Source of the DNA: Eleginops maclovinus
Taxonomy: Eukaryota; Chordata; Actinopteri; Perciformes; Eleginopidae
Assembly (NCBI RefSeq): GCF_036324505.1
Contig: NC_086364.1
Coordinates: 18,607,648 to 18,671,647 of the forward strand
Length of the DNA stretch: 64,000 nucleotides
Direction: 5' to 3'
The notes below the pieces were generated by a model. The model did not search any database. It worked only from the letters and a program-made list of their open reading frames with translations, and was not told the origin of the DNA. Positions 1 to 62,508 of the stretch are shown here, piece by piece. Positions within the stretch are counted from its first letter, which is position 1. Each line of letters starts with the position of its first letter. A program made the translations under genes and the position numbers.

Positions 1-219
1 AATGGCACAAATTGTACCACGGTTGATGTTACTCGATCCTTGCTGTGTGTAAGAGAGACAGACAGAAAGAGGACAGAGGCTTAATATTTCATGGCCGAGG
101 CAGCTGTGTTTTCTCTCACAGAACAAATGCTCGCCTGGCCCTACAGTACGATATGAACAGTACATTAAGTCCTTTACTGTTCTCAAGCACCACTCTCCTT
201 GTATTTAATGAAGCATCTC

Positions 220-470
220 CATTTTATGTTACATTTACTCCATTATAGTACATTTCGGGAGGACATATTGTACTTTATTTAGAGATTGAGATAAATAATA
301 CAAAATATATTGAATTATTAAATGATGCTGTTTCATTATAGGTTAAGATAACACCCGATCTCTAGAAGGAGGCTAACCAGCAGTAAAGAGTCATTCAAAT
401 TAGCTCCACTTTAACAAACTACATCATTAAAGTAATGTGCACGTTAATGCTTCAAGTACTTACTATCCAA
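220..470 (+). repeat. Partial copy of the 'AGTGGTGGAA' dispersed family
   Basis: Contains ACATATTGTACTTTATTTAG and AAATTAGCTCCACTTTAACA, internal landmarks of the family in the expected order. Confidence 0.5.
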
Positions 471-1869
471 CGGGGACTTACATTAACAGTACAGCAGATA
501 AACGTTGTACAGGGGGACATAATTGAAGTCCATCAATAGACAGAAATATCACTTCTCACTCCCTAGTAGTAATTCAAAAGTGACTTTTACGTCCTAAAAG
601 GGCTCTCGACAACAAAGGGAAGTCTATATAAGAAGTTCTGTTAAAGGCAATCACCTTTTTCATCCCTAGTTGGAAACAGCTCTCTCCATTATAGATGAAT
701 TGCTAACAGTCCTTTAAGTTATAACGCACTTTAAATGGGAAAAAACGTCTTAATAATGAGCTTGTTTTTACTAAATAGGTAGCATTTTATCTTCGTAATT
801 AAAGAGTGCAAACTATGTACACCACCACATTAAATAAAGGACAAGGTGTTATTGTAGTTCTTACATATTCAGTCGTATTTGTCTAAACTCAACGAGAGAT
901 TTTCAACCGAATCACCAGAGACATTTTCTTTTTCTCCATTTTTGGCAGGAGCCTCAACACCATTGCAGAATCATTGTTGGAGGGTTTGTTAGTCAAACCC
1001 CACATCCTCCTCTAGGATAGCTTTAATTTGACTGACTGTTTATTAAATGAAAAAAGATTAGAGGTTAGATATTTTTTTCCAGGGATTATAAACAGCGAAA
1101 TGTACTCTGTTTAAAATCTCCGCTCCAATGATTGCAGTCTTAATTTCATTGTTGAGCTTCTGAGAAATTCTACAACACAAGGTTCCTCGTCACGATTTCT
1201 CAAAGGATTTATGACAAGAGTGTAAACCTCCGATTAAGATTCTGAGGAGGGACGGGAACTCACAGTTTAAGTGTATACAGTGTGAAAACGGAGTGGGAGT
1301 TGTAGTAGGTCATTGTCGCTGGAGGTGTTTTGTTCAAAGATAAGATCTGTGATTGGATGTGTGCCCGTTTAAGAAGACCAATGATATACTGTATCATCTC
1401 TCACAGAGGGATGACACTGCTTTCAAACAGCTAATCCAGGTCCTTATATAGGGGCTCAATGTAAAGGGATTATTGGTGAATGGCACAGTAGAAGCAATAA
1501 AGAAAAAGTAGGTCTTTGCAAATTCTAGTAAAACAATACGCAAAATGCATACTCAGCTCTTTCTAGTCAGAAAATATAATTTCTTAGTAAAATAGTGTCA
1601 ATATCAGTACACTGGCACTGCAATGGATGGATATCTTTTTTTGTGAACCTGCTGGCAGTCACTGAGGAGAAGGATTGCCAAAAAAAGAAGGTGTTGTGAG
1701 TGTAGAAGTGCATTAAATTGTTTTGTAATTTTCTCAATCGGTAAAATGATTAATATCTGACGTTGTAAATGTCCTGGGGAGGATTAGCTTATTTCTCTTT
1801 TCAATGCAAACACTTTTAAACCTTAAGACAATGACAAATCCTTTGCTGAATAATAAAAAATATTCAAAA

Positions 1870-1960
1870 AGGGACCCTATACCAAATGTATAGGTTTATA
1901 TTTGTGTTTTGTGCCTCTACTGTGACATGTGTACATGCTTTAATGTTCAACGGTTCATTC
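1870..1960. repeat. Diverged fragment of the 15415-15795 repeat family
   Basis: GGGACCCTATAC, TTTGTGTTTTGTGCCTCTACTGTGACAT and TTAATGTTCAACG parallel the left part of the 15.4-kb copy in the same order. Confidence 0.5.
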
Positions 1961-2103
1961 CTAACGATAACCATTAGTATGTTCCCAGTATCTGCAGTAC
2001 TTTGCAAATATAACACGCTGTAAAAACTCAGCAACTCAAAAGGGAAATATATCTACAAAAATAGACTAACAGCATTTATTTTTGTAATTCTTCTTCCATG
2101 CAG

Positions 2104-50504
<48,401 letters not shown>

Positions 50505-51220
50505 ACATCGGGCTTTGCCTTCAGGAATTATTTGGTCCTAAATCTCTGACGTCGGAGTAGAGCAGCCTCTCAGCAGAGATGGTGCTGGGGAGCGAAGGAG
50601 AGAAAGAAGCTACCTGGGAGATGGATTATTTTTTTGCTTCGACGACTAGAAAAGACATGGTTTATTCGTTCCAGAGACGCTGGTACAGTCCCGTCCTAGA
50701 ATAACACACGGTGGATTTATTCTCCTGGACGGCAGATCCTCCTGCGGCTGTACTGGTCTAACAGTACCCACTGTACATGGTGTGTTTGGGACTAATACTA
50801 AAAACACACCAGGACTAAAGCCACCTAACTCCGTAGCCAAAGTTTTTTTTTGACACACTGTCCCCACCCACGCAAGCCAATCAGGAAGCAGCGTCTGGCT
50901 GACAACCTCTGACCTTACACAGGAAGTGGTTTTGTGAAATGCGAGCGTTGGGGGGGGGGGGGGAAATTGTGGGATATGCAACTTCAGGTTTTCTACAGAA
51001 GTTCTGCTTGCCCCTCCTCTGCTCCTGGATCACATTGATCAGAGCAGAAGTGTGTGTGTGCGTACGTGTGTGTGTGAGCGTGTCTGCGTTTTCCTATTTG
51101 CGAGTATCGTCAAATCTGTTGTCATGGAAGTCGGCCATGTTGTTCTTACGCCTGCAACGACAGAGAGGGGAAGCAGGGCAGAGCTGTAGTGTATGTTTAT
51201 CTGTGTATCTGTGCAGTGTA

Positions 51221-51226
51221 AATAAA
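51221..51226 (+). promoter_or_regulatory. Proximal poly(A) signal AATAAA
   Basis: It lies 717 bases after the stop codon, and TTTGGTGAG about 15 bases downstream is a plausible GT-rich element. It would give a short 3' UTR of about 0.75 kb. Confidence 0.55.
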
Positions 51227-51948
51227 GGAAAATACTGTATTTGGTGAGATTAAAAATAGCTCTATCCATATGCACATATTTTTATAGAGATCTAAAATGT
51301 TTTTTGCACACAAATTTGAATTTCAAGTTGCTTGTTTTTTTTCCTCTGTTGTCCTCTTGTGAATGTATGTTTTCCGTTTCCAAAACCGGAGAGAAGCGAG
51401 GGAGATCAACCCTCCTCTCGACAGGCTAGCTGAGGTCGAGGAGTGGGATTTTATTTTTCTATTTTTGGAAAAAGAGACAGAAGAGAACTGGGGTGGGATG
51501 TGTTTCTGTAGCTGTGTCTCAGATTTCTGTGTATTTGGTGTCTAAATTGCAGTCTGAAGAGGCGGGCTCAGTGATGCAAGCCAAATATGCTTTTCAGATA
51601 TTGACATTTTGTGTTGAGACCTAGCTTAGCACCACACATCAAAATATAAATGTGGCTTTTATTCGAAAACAAAACCTTTCCCTTGTAGTCAACTTAAGCA
51701 TTTTATCCAACACCAAAAAAAACACTTGTGTACTTCAGTGTATGTATGTGTTTAGATAAAGTATAAAACTGACTTCCTGCCTAAAGGAACATTTAAAACA
51801 CTAACAAAAGTAAGTAGTATTGACTCAAAAGTCATCTCTGAGCCCCCCTTCTGCAGCTGTTTTCATGCTGGATACACCAGTTAGTGTTTCTGTACATCAA
51901 AAGACAACCAAACTAACTAACTTATTAAATATGTGTAGCCAGAGTGCA

Positions 51949-51968
51949 ATAATAATAATAATAATAAT
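51949..51968. repeat. Short (AAT)n tract in 3' UTR
   Basis: About seven AAT units. Confidence 0.85.
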
Positions 51969-52762
51969 ATATACGTGTGGAGATTATAGTGACATCCACT
52001 ACATAAAAACAACCACACTCTTGTGTTAGTACATACTGTAGAACTATATATGATATAAACCAATTTTTCTATGATGATCGAGAGTATTTATATCTGTAGT
52101 GTTACTGTAGGTACTAGCCCCCTGGGTGGGGCTGTAAGCAGTGTTAGATACTGTAGATTTCTTTTAAAAAAAAAAGCTCCGGCCCACCATATGTTGGCAT
52201 TACTGTAAACAGAAGGGAGGACTCTCATTTACACCCCTCAATTTTACTTTCCACATTAGATCATGATAAGACAACACCGTATATATTACCTACATGTCTT
52301 GCATCCTCGATGGTGTGAATGAAACAGCATCTTCCTTCCAGTGCGTGATTGTTTTCCTGCTGAGCCATACCTTTATTACGACACAGCACAATATGTATTT
52401 TAGTCTATTTTGTGCACAGTCTGGTTAGGCACGGGTACATAAAGAAGCATGCTTGTAAACTACTCATTTGCTACTGATTCCTTTTTTTAAAGGCAGCTGG
52501 CCGGGTGGCGTCTTTATTTATTTGTGATCAGCATGTATGATGCACAACTCCTCAGTGATTTGAGTGGAAACCAAAGTGCTTTGATGCTGCACCATCATCA
52601 CCACAGGCCCTGTTCTCAAATACGTAAATTGTATTCATGTATATGTATTGGCAACCAAATTGTGTTTAATTAATTAACAGAGTAACAAATTATATTGGTA
52701 AAACTCCTGTTCAAGCCTTTGAATTTATTCAAATGTCATATATTTTTGTGGGAATTCAATTA

Positions 52763-52768
52763 AATAAA
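52763..52768 (+). promoter_or_regulatory. Middle poly(A) signal AATAAA
   Basis: AATAAA followed by a T-rich tract; a possible alternative 3' end. Confidence 0.4.
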
Positions 52769-54261
52769 AGGACAGATCTTTTTTTATAGGGATTCAAATT
52801 GGCATCATGCTGAAATTAGCATTTAAAGGCTGTAAAAAAATAACTTATAACCATGAGATCAGATTATGCTTCTCCTTCAACATTCATCACCTTTAAATCT
52901 CCCAAGCACTAAAAGAAAAAGAGGAAACTTGTTTATTTTAGCTTCAGTTTACGACAGGTCAACACCTTTTGACCTACAGTGTGGTGCTTGGTTGTCATCA
53001 CACCAAAGTTTGGTTTCTTGCAAACACAGAATGAAAAAGCTCTTGGACAATAAAATCACAGTTATTAAAAAAAAGGGTTGCTGCTTGTGAACGCAGCTTG
53101 TTAATCTTTTGATAGCACTCTTCTTCCAGTTCTGACATGCATAAGGATTCTGAGATGATGTCCTCCCTCCTGTACATGGCACAGTTGGTCGTCCCCTGGT
53201 TTGAAAATTATTTTTGAATACAGTATGTGGTCGATCACACTGTTTCTGTACAACCGCTTTGTCCTGTTTCGTGTCCTCTTCCTGCACAGATGGTCAGCAA
53301 TGAGATGTTTTAAGTAGTCTGAAGACGGCCTCTTTCTGTCCCACTCTTATTTAACTTAGTGCAGACCACCCCGATCTACAGCGTATCGCCATATTAATCG
53401 ACACAGTTTGGTAGAGTGACTGCTTAATTGTTCTTACGGATCTTTGGATCTCAGTATTTAAATCCTGTTTTTGAGGAAACAGTTTTGACTATTGCATGTT
53501 CTGATTTACGAGAAAAAAAAAATCTTTTGGGAAAGAATCATCTGGATGTTTTAGAGATTTTGATATTTGCATTTTCAGATGTTTCCATTTGTAGATTGAC
53601 TACCTAATTGCACTGGGCTGATTAAATGACCCTATTCTTTAATGTCCAATGCAATACTAGGTGGTTATTTGCTGTATGAGGACAGAGCTTGTCTTTATAC
53701 AGTTTTATAGAGAGACATGGAAACATAGCTGGTTCTATTTTTGTTCAGAACCAACGTTATTTAATGTTGAGGTGAGCCTTTTTTCACTGTTTTCTCCTGA
53801 TACTCTAAACATGCCTGAACTCTAGTGATGGTGAAGCTAATTAAATGATGTATATTTTATGTAGGGGTTAGCCTCCACCCTGAGATAAGGAAAATGATGA
53901 GTCGTGTTCTCTGGGTGACACCGAGCTGCTCCGGCTCCCAAAAAGTTCAAACTGTGACAGAACTTGACTTTGATGAATCAGAAGCCTTGTGTTTTTCTTT
54001 CTTTCTTATTTTATTTTGACAACCCTTTCAGTGATTGCCCCAGACACCCCCACCCCCAAACCCCCCCAAGCCTTACAAGGAGGGGAGGAGGTGTGTTTTA
54101 TCTGTCAGAGGAGAGTGTCTGCAATAATAAGCCCCCCGTTAGAAGGGAGGGGACAGGGGAGGTGTTTTAAAGGCTCGACACACAGTCGGACTCTCTACAT
54201 TGTATCGTTGCTGATTATTATGTGATGACCAACCGTTGTCCTGAAGGATGTTTCCCTGTCA

Positions 54262-54267
54262 ATTAAA
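54262..54267 (+). promoter_or_regulatory. Distal poly(A) signal ATTAAA
   Basis: The common variant hexamer, followed about 35 bases later by TCTGTTTTATTTCTGATGTT, a typical U/GU-rich downstream element. Confidence 0.4.
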
Positions 54268-54469
54268 AAATACAAGATTTTTTTAAATTCCTGATACACG
54301 TCTGTTTTATTTCTGATGTTGGTTGAGAGCATGAATGATTAATCGTCCAGGGCCATACGGTGCATCAGCCAATATTATATTATTGCAGATATATCAGTAT
54401 TTGGGTTTATGTAAGTAGCTGCAACTACTTCAAATACAGCAAGTCAATGGCAAAGTGCTTCAAACTTAA

Positions 54470-54740
54470 ATTCTCACTAGGACCCAGCAGGGGGCAAATT
54501 CTCTGGTTGCACAAAAAGTCCAGTTCTATAGAAGTCTATGGGGAAATTGGTCTACTTTTTAAACGGTTTAGTACATAAATAAAAATGAACCAAATGAGTT
54601 TCAAGTGTTCTTCAATACATATTCATTATGATGTACATTAGCAATCAAAGAAGGGTATACTTTTGATTGACAGCTCGCTACCATGCAGTCCCTCCCCAGT
54701 TCTATAGAAGTCTATGAGGAAATGAACTACTTGGTTAAAT
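54470..54740. repeat. Dispersed repeat, 'TATAGAAGTCTATG' family
   Basis: AGTTCTATAGAAGTCTATG occurs twice (54521 and 54698 areas). CAGCAGGGGGCAAATTCT and TTTGATTGACAGCTCGCTAC are shared in order with the copy at 61750-61990. Confidence 0.6.
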
Positions 54741-56339
54741 ATGTCAGTGAAACTTTTTTTGAATGATTTCATTGTTTATTTGCTAGTTTCAAAGTTCCCT
54801 TCTTTTCTTCAAAATGAACCCTTTCAAATGTCGGTTTTCATGAAAGGTAATTGTAACGTTAAGTCCCCTTAAAAGGTGTTGTTCAAGAGTTTCATTTGTT
54901 GCACCCGCTCGTGTCACCAGTGCTAAAAACAAAACACAATGGCTCTCGGCCAAGATGCCAAATGTCAGCTTATTTAATATAGTTTATGGGTTGATTATGT
55001 TCAGAAATGTTGACACTGTTAGATGGATCCACCAGAGAGCACTGATGAGTTTATCTAGCAAAATGTCATATCTCATGGCTACTATTAAACATAACAAATA
55101 CTAATATCTGAATCATGAATTCTAACATATGGATACTAGTGCTGGTTAGGTTATAGGGTAAATAAAACATAACACAAGCCTAAACCAGCGATCACTACCA
55201 ACCACATCATGTTTCAACTCCACAATGTATTCACTTTGTCTGAATTCCTCTTCAAACAACTCTACCAAAGTTATTTTTGTACAAGACATACTGATCAGGT
55301 GTCTCTGTAAGTGAAATCACAATTCAGGCTTGAATGGAAATGTTAAGTATTGAAGTCAGATTTTCAAAAAAGGTTCAGATGACAAAGGGGCGGATAAGAT
55401 GTTCTACTTCAAAGGACAAAATCCATCAACGGCAAACCTTTTTTTATTTGTACAAAGAGAGTACATGTTTAAGATCAAAGAAGAAGGTCACATAAAGTAC
55501 TAAACTAACTCTTGTGGTTTGATCTCATGAAAAAGTAGGAAAGGACAAACTGGCAGAGGCAAAAATGAATGCGTACAAAAGCAACACATTTGACTGATGA
55601 TGTAGACTTACGTTCTCCTAAACATTCCTAGATAATCGGGTCAGTTCTTATTTCTTAAGGAGTTTACACATGTATTAGTCTAAATGATTGGGAATCCCAT
55701 CATCAATTAGTCCCTGTCAGACACTGGTTACAAAGGTATGAGTGACATCAAGTGTTAGGGCTACTCTTCTATTGCTTCACTTTTCTATTTTACTCTAGAT
55801 TTCTTCAAGTGTTGCACCATGATGGTAAGTTTGTTTTCCTATTGTTTGGTGCCAAAGTTGACTCAAATTAAACATTCTTTAAGGTCAACAGCATGTGTGT
55901 ATGACAGGGATCAATCAGTGAGCGATGTGATGAATGTAAAAGCAGATTTTTAAAATGTTATATCCTAACACCACTTCTCATTTTATGCTTAGATATGATC
56001 CTTTCTCTCCACTCTTTACCCAATTAAGACAAGGAAATAAGTCATTACCATTATTGGGATTTGCAAAGCAATAACAAATCCTCACCACAGGCTTGATTAA
56101 ACTATCAAGTTGCAAGGACGTACAGCACATAAAATTAGATTCAACAATCACATTTCTCCCTCATACAAGAGCTGATTAAATGTGTCAGTGATTGAATGTG
56201 AAAAAAAGTATGTAATTAAAGACATAACACATTTAAAGAGACAATTAAAAGTCAGTCCTTGCCTCCAATAGCTAACATTTCTTCAAATAAATCTCGGTGT
56301 AGACACATTTTAACATTGAGACAGTTTTTAACATCAGTC

Positions 56340-56535
56340 CCTATCACTTTTTAGACACTTTTATCCAAAGTGACTTTCATACACTCAATACTGTGGACAA
56401 TCCCCACAGCAGCAATTTGGGGTGAAGTGTCTTGCCCAGGGACACAACGACATGCCTACTTGAATGGGGATTGAACTTGTTCTCCCATGATCCGACGATC
56501 AACGCACTAGCCCACTGAGCCACAGCCTCCTAGAC
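56340..56535 (-). repeat. SINE-like repeat with tRNA-related head
   Basis: On the - strand, GGCTGTGGCTCAGTGGGCTA (A-box-like) and GTTCAATCCC (B-box-like) are spaced as in a tRNA gene. TTATCCAAAGTGACTTTCAT lies at the far end. Confidence 0.6.
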
Positions 56536-59289
56536 GGTAAGAGTATGAAAAATAAAGGACTTAAGAATTGAGTGAGCTTAACTATGTTAACGCTGTCTTT
56601 ACAGGACCCTCTTCAGCATTCCGTTTTTATACACCACATAAATGGAACAAAATCCCAGAAAACAATGTGACATTTATTTTAAACTAGAGCTTAAAACCTT
56701 CGTGTGTGCCACCAAAAATGATTAATGACAACAGTTTGTTCATGTCTTGATTTGTTTCATTTTTATTCTACTTTATCTTATTTTTCTTGCCTTTTATATA
56801 ACTTGTTTTTTTTATTTGTTTTAAATCCTATGTATGTCATTTATATTACCTTGTGTTTCTTCTATATTTTTGTTTCACGTGAAGTTGGGGAATGTGTTAT
56901 GAAATGCCTCGCGTCTGTATCGAAGTAATACAACCACTAGGTGGCGATGTTTGATCAAATGTTGTGCAGTATGAGTCTGGGAGACGGTGAGAGACCCACA
57001 TAGAATGGACATCATTACAATTCAATACATATTAGTCATCCAAGTACGATGAATGTATGAATCCATTCATAGTTATAATGTCTGTCTTTAATCCTGAGTA
57101 TATCTCTCTCTTTCCATTTGCTACATATCTTTAGTGTAATTGGATTGAGTTGCTTTCCGGAAAGCATCCAAGTCACTTTGATATTTTTCACAAGACCAGT
57201 TAAGATTTATAGCAGGATAAACTAGAAGTGGAGCAACCCCAGCCATGCTAAACTATTGTAAGTCCGTCAGCTCACATGCTTTTGCTGCAGCATCTTGCCT
57301 CACGACTTTAAATTCACTCCTACACTTTATCCATCCAATGCAACACTAGATGGTGCTCCTGGTCATGATTTACAAAGTAGAATAATGTGCTGAGTTGCTT
57401 TGTGTGCATGTTTTTCAATGCGTGTGTGTTTGTTAGTGAAGCAAAGGTCAAGATGACAGATTCAGTGATAAATTGTAAATCCTCATGCCCCTCTTCTTCT
57501 CACACCAGCCATGCTTGATAAAAAGCTGTCCTTTAAAACAGCCAGTATTTATTTAAACCTTCTAATAGTTATGGTATTAACTGGTGTAACATCCATTTAA
57601 ATGTACTTCTCTTTTGTAATAAAAGCAGTCTTTTTAGACAACACTGCCTTTTTTTTTACAGCGGATAAACTCTGGTTGTGAATGGTGGTTTGAATGCTGC
57701 ATCTCCACGATTGAAATTAGCCGATCAAATCCTCATTCAAAGACAGGCTTTGGCTGCGACCATTAAAGAAACATCGCTCTATTTGACTCCCTCTGAAGTG
57801 GCTTTAAAAAGACAGCCGTGCAGATAGTGTCACTGCCATCTCCATATGCCTCTTCACTTATCTTCTCTTCAAACAAGTCACCTGTCTGCTGTCAGCCAGC
57901 CAGGTTTTCCATCTTTGTGGTGCCATGAAAACATCCCCCTATCGACTCTTAATTGGAAATCAACATTTGGCCGTTCAGCAGAATTCAGAGGCAGGATTGG
58001 TCATACCACTGTTCAAAAAGTTTCCTCCTCCAGCACCTGCTTAGGATCTGTGTTAAGAAGCTTTTTTAGGTGGAGATATGACAGCTTTGTCAGTAACAAC
58101 GGTCGTTTTTTTATATTATATTTAATGCAGCTGAGTAGCTCGGGTGTATTTACAGTGTGCAACAACTTTTCTGATGTGTCCTTGAGCAAGACATCGATTC
58201 CATAGAAGCCTCAGGCGCGGTGCTGTGGAGCTAATGCTGACCTCTGAAATCCCCTTCATGGGTGAGAGGAATATAACAACCAATAAAATAAAATACATTG
58301 TAGTTGTGGGCAAATGAAACAGCAGCTATGGAGGGCTTAATGTTTCCTTGGTTGATGGTATATGGGAGGATATTGTGTTTATGGATTATAGATGACATGC
58401 CATGTTTTATTTTTGATTTTGAGATACATTTTGAGTCATATCTAAGTAAGTAAGTAAGTGCTTTTGAAACTGAGTTTGGATTGGAGTGATATCTTGAATT
58501 ACTGTGCACTCAAAACGGTCTTTACCTCCCTTAGCTGAACAACAATAAGCCAATGGGGCAATTTTTAAGACTAAAGCAAAAAAGCTGCTTTGATCGAGCC
58601 ATCAGCAGGAGTGATGAGTCATTTTGAGCAGCAGGGTTACAAGAGTTTTGAAAAATCTCAGAAAGAAAACTTATAAGGAATTTAGTTTTGTACTGCCATG
58701 GGTCAGATTCCGTGAAATGAATTGTTAAATAATGCCACTGGGACATTACTCAAAGTGTTTTACCTTATTGCAGAATGTCTTCACGGGAGCCCCAAGTGAT
58801 TGGTTTCAGACGGTTTCCCATATAAAAGAAGAGACGATTGAACAGCCACTTACCTGCTCAGAGACACATTTGGCCTAAGGCTCCCTCAGGAAATCAGGGG
58901 ATGTGGTCATTGCAATTTTTCCTCTATTATGATAATGTTTGTGTTTCTACAGTCCACAATCATATCGATAAAAGCTTTGAGACATATTGCTGTGACTGCA
59001 AATATGTTCTATTCCTTTGGTGAGCTTAATCTTTCTTCTATTCTGTGATCTGGTCAATGATGCATCTTTGTGTGGGGTACATTTTTGAATATTATATATA
59101 GGTTGTCTGTTCAGTTGTAGTGAATTGTCTGAACCATTGGTGATTCAGTTTGGATCAATGTTAGAAATGGGTTCAGTGAAATGGAGAACATGTGTGCGAA
59201 ATACACTGCATAAAAGTGGATATAGCCTCTTGTTCTGAGAAATTAGATGCCTCAAATATGCATTCTTTCTAAAATCCAGCAGGAAATGG

Positions 59290-59560
59290 TTGCAAAAAGA
59301 AGTCAAAGTGTGTAGAAGTCAACGAGAAAATTACTTGGTGGTTTAGGTCAGACATGAACCTAATGGGTTTATGGTCCCAGTTGTTAATATCAAGTCTTAC
59401 TTTATACAGCATGATGTACATTCCTTAAAATATGTTCACATTTAGAGTAATATAGACCATAAAACTGGGCCACCAGAGTGATGACAAGTTGCTACTATTG
59501 CGACCTGTCAATTTGGACTAAAGTTTAGCAGCAATCAAAAATACTCCTGGCTCCAAAAAC
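59290..59560. repeat. Dispersed repeat, diverged copy of 'TATAGAAGTCTATG' family
   Basis: GTGTAGAAGTCAACGAGAAAA, TTTATGGTCCCAGTTG and TACAGCATGATGTACATT parallel the other copies. Confidence 0.5.
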
Positions 59561-60518
59561 CTGATGACTTACACACCTTGATTCCTTCACCTTTATACTG
59601 TCTATGTTTGGAGGGAATCAGGAATCCTATTAATCTTTACTTCTGGGTGTTCATTGTTGGAAAGTGGTTTTGCTGTAGGAGACAAAACTCTATTTCGAAT
59701 CTATAATTTATAAGCATGATGCTGCTTAATTTGACTGTGGTGTTGATTACATAACGGTAATTCTTGTGGAGACCATATTTAACTCGGTATAGTGAGACAA
59801 AATAGATGTTTAATAGGTATGGTATACCCGGTATATACAGTACGGGTATGGTAGAGGTATGTAGAGGCTCTATGTTCAGGGTTGCCGTTATGCAATGAAA
59901 AGATCAACATTGGTGGTGTTTCGTGCTGCAACCAGTAGCGCAGCAACAATCAACGATGAAGTCATGCTGCTTAGGGAAGCGGAATCATTTCTGATCTCAT
60001 CATATTATTCCATCGGTAGCTAATGAGGCTTATAGGTGCTTAGTCTCGAAATGCTCACAGATAAGTGTGGGTGGATGCTTATTACCTGACATCCTTTTTC
60101 TGCAGAGCACAAACAAAGTAAGAATAAGAACAGTTGTTTCACTCGAATGAAAACATTGCAATGAGATTCACAAATTAGCTGCAAGGAGCTGATTATAGTC
60201 TGAGGCCATCTCTGGAGTTCATTTCCAAAGTGCTGCATATCAATTTACGGGGACATTAAGGTGTATTAATGTCCGGAAATGTAGACTCTGTCAACCAAGA
60301 GCATCATTAAGCTTATACCCTTTTTGAATCGCTTTAGGTTATCAATCATTTACTGTATATATGCTAGATAGGAGACAAAAAGCTGCTCCAAATATTTTTC
60401 TCTTGACCCTTCAACACAAGAGGGAGTGTCCCCTTATTGAATGTGCAATGTGTGTGTGAAGAAATGTGTGTTTGCTCATGGAAAGCACATGTGTACTGTA
60501 CTTTAATTATATAGATGT

Positions 60519-60536
60519 GTGCGTGTGTGTGTGTGG

Positions 60537-60599
<63 letters not shown>
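60519..60599. repeat. (GT)n followed by (GA)n microsatellite
   Basis: About 24 bp of GT repeats pass directly into about 57 bp of GA repeats. Confidence 0.95.
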
Positions 60600-60604
<5 letters not shown>

Positions 60605-60845
60605 AAGAGAAATAAATTAGGAATTGATTTCTATTATCAGATTAATGAAAATTAAATGTAATTACAGGATCTGAAAGCCCACAGGAAGAACTGAATTACA
60701 CTATTAATAAAGATCAGGAAATAAGGGGAACTAATTGATCTCTGTGTGTAATGTGTTGTGTGTCTGGGTGCACTACATATAGTAGCATCTGTTTCTCTGT
60801 CTGTCTGTTTCATATGTGTCCCTCCCTATGTGTCCCTCCCTATGT

Positions 60846-60847
<2 letters not shown>

Positions 60848-60943
<96 letters not shown>
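60848..60943. repeat. (GT)n microsatellite
   Basis: 96 bp of pure GT repeats. Confidence 0.97.
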
Positions 60944-60944
<1 letters not shown>

Positions 60945-61025
60945 GAACACCCCTTGCGGCCATTCTGTCTCCCAGACAGCTGTTTGGTGACCTGGTAACA
61001 CCCCTCCTCTCCCTCCCCCAGCATG

Positions 61026-61026
<1 letters not shown>

Positions 61027-61105
<79 letters not shown>
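61027..61105. repeat. (CA)n microsatellite
   Basis: 79 bp of pure CA repeats in inverted sense to the GT array 83 bp upstream. Confidence 0.97.
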
Positions 61106-61109
<4 letters not shown>

Positions 61110-61146
61110 GCCTGGCATGTCTGCCACCATTGGTATCCCCAAGCCA

Positions 61147-61332
<186 letters not shown>

Positions 61333-61749
61333 ATGCAGCAGACACCTTCAATCCCACCCGCATCCAGCTTTCTCCATTCATAGCTGGATTTAGAACAGAA
61401 CATTCTTACTCACACAAACCTTCTGAATACACTTTTGAAGATAAAACACATTATTCTTGATGGTTTATACCAGGGCCAACTGCCGTACTAAGGCCAGGGG
61501 ATTTGCAGGTCAACCCTGATAACTCAGCCGGGTGCAGCTCAAATAAAACACATTGAAATGCAGACAGCTCAGGGAGTTATATGTGATTTATAGGCAAAGT
61601 GCAGGGTTTATGTTTGACAAGTGAGCAACATCCAGTAATGCAAACTCCCCTGTAAAGGCCAGGTTGTACTAAAAAATAAACAGTTCATACCAGACCGACC
61701 CTGTGACGCCAATGCAGAATTAGATTAAACCTGCATTCTTTCAAATGGC

Positions 61750-61990
61750 CAACAGGGGGTGACGCAAGGGCCGAAAGAAGTCAGATAGTATAGAAGTCTA
61801 TGAGAAAATGCCCCATTGCTTTCACTTGATTTATTAGCTCAGTAAACAATTTCCTAATGAGTTTACAGTCTTAACTGCTAGTTTCAAGTCTTCTTCAATA
61901 CAGCATGATAGGTAATTTATGGTCCCAAATAGATGATAAAGCACGGTGAGCTTTGCGACACGGCTACCTTGTGATTGACAGGTTGTTACC
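61750..61990. repeat. Dispersed repeat, 'TATAGAAGTCTATG' family
   Basis: Contains CAACAGGGGGTGACGCAAGG, AGTATAGAAGTCTATGAGAA and GTGATTGACAGGTTG. Confidence 0.6.
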
Positions 61991-62508
61991 ACAGTGTTGT
62001 TCGTTTGGGCAGAGAACTTAAATTAAGAATAAGTTAATTTGTATGTATTAGTCACCTAAAATGACGTGTAAAATGTTTACTAAGCTACACCTTGTCATGT
62101 CAATGCTGGTTAATAAAACGAATACTGCCGACCAATTTGGTGATGGCCAAAATGCTAAAGTTGACGCTTCAAAACCGTAGCAAATACTACTTTTCTGCCA
62201 TAGCCAACAGGTCATAAAATGGGCATGAATCTAAGATAGACGGTTATATAGAATTACAGAAATTGTTGAATTCTCAACATCAGAAACGTGTGATGGGAGG
62301 ACGCATCTAAAGCTGTTTGAACATCCGACCACCAGTTCTGATGGTTACTGGGGTATACTGGCGCCATTCTAGGGAATAGCTACCATACACTCTCGGAACC
62401 ATTGGAGCTACATTGAGCTATGCTCTTATGTTCCTAAAATAGTTAATAATTTAGATAAAGAGTTTTATCCCGTTGCAGATAATTAGGGTTTCATGGGATT
62501 TGCCAATC

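Larger units (their letters stand above)
1..2103 (+). other. Intron upstream of window exon 1 (3' part)
   Basis: No exon of the channel is recognisable here. The intron ends with a pyrimidine-rich stretch and CAG at 2101-2103. It holds a partial dispersed repeat (220-470) and a diverged fragment of another repeat (1870-1960). The rest is unremarkable AT-rich sequence. Confidence 0.75.
50505..54290 (+). other. cacna1h: Putative 3' UTR of cacna1h
   Basis: Non-coding sequence after the stop, with three candidate poly(A) signals (51221, 52763, 54262). It includes a run of 14 G at 50950-50963 and an AAT tract at 51949-51968. Its real extent is unproven; the distal end is chosen because ATTAAA is followed by a T/GT-rich region. 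Confidence 0.5.

Noticed and set aside
57846..58205. 119-codon open frame in the intergenic region
   Set aside because: No family resemblance, low-complexity composition, no splice or promoter context; consistent with chance.
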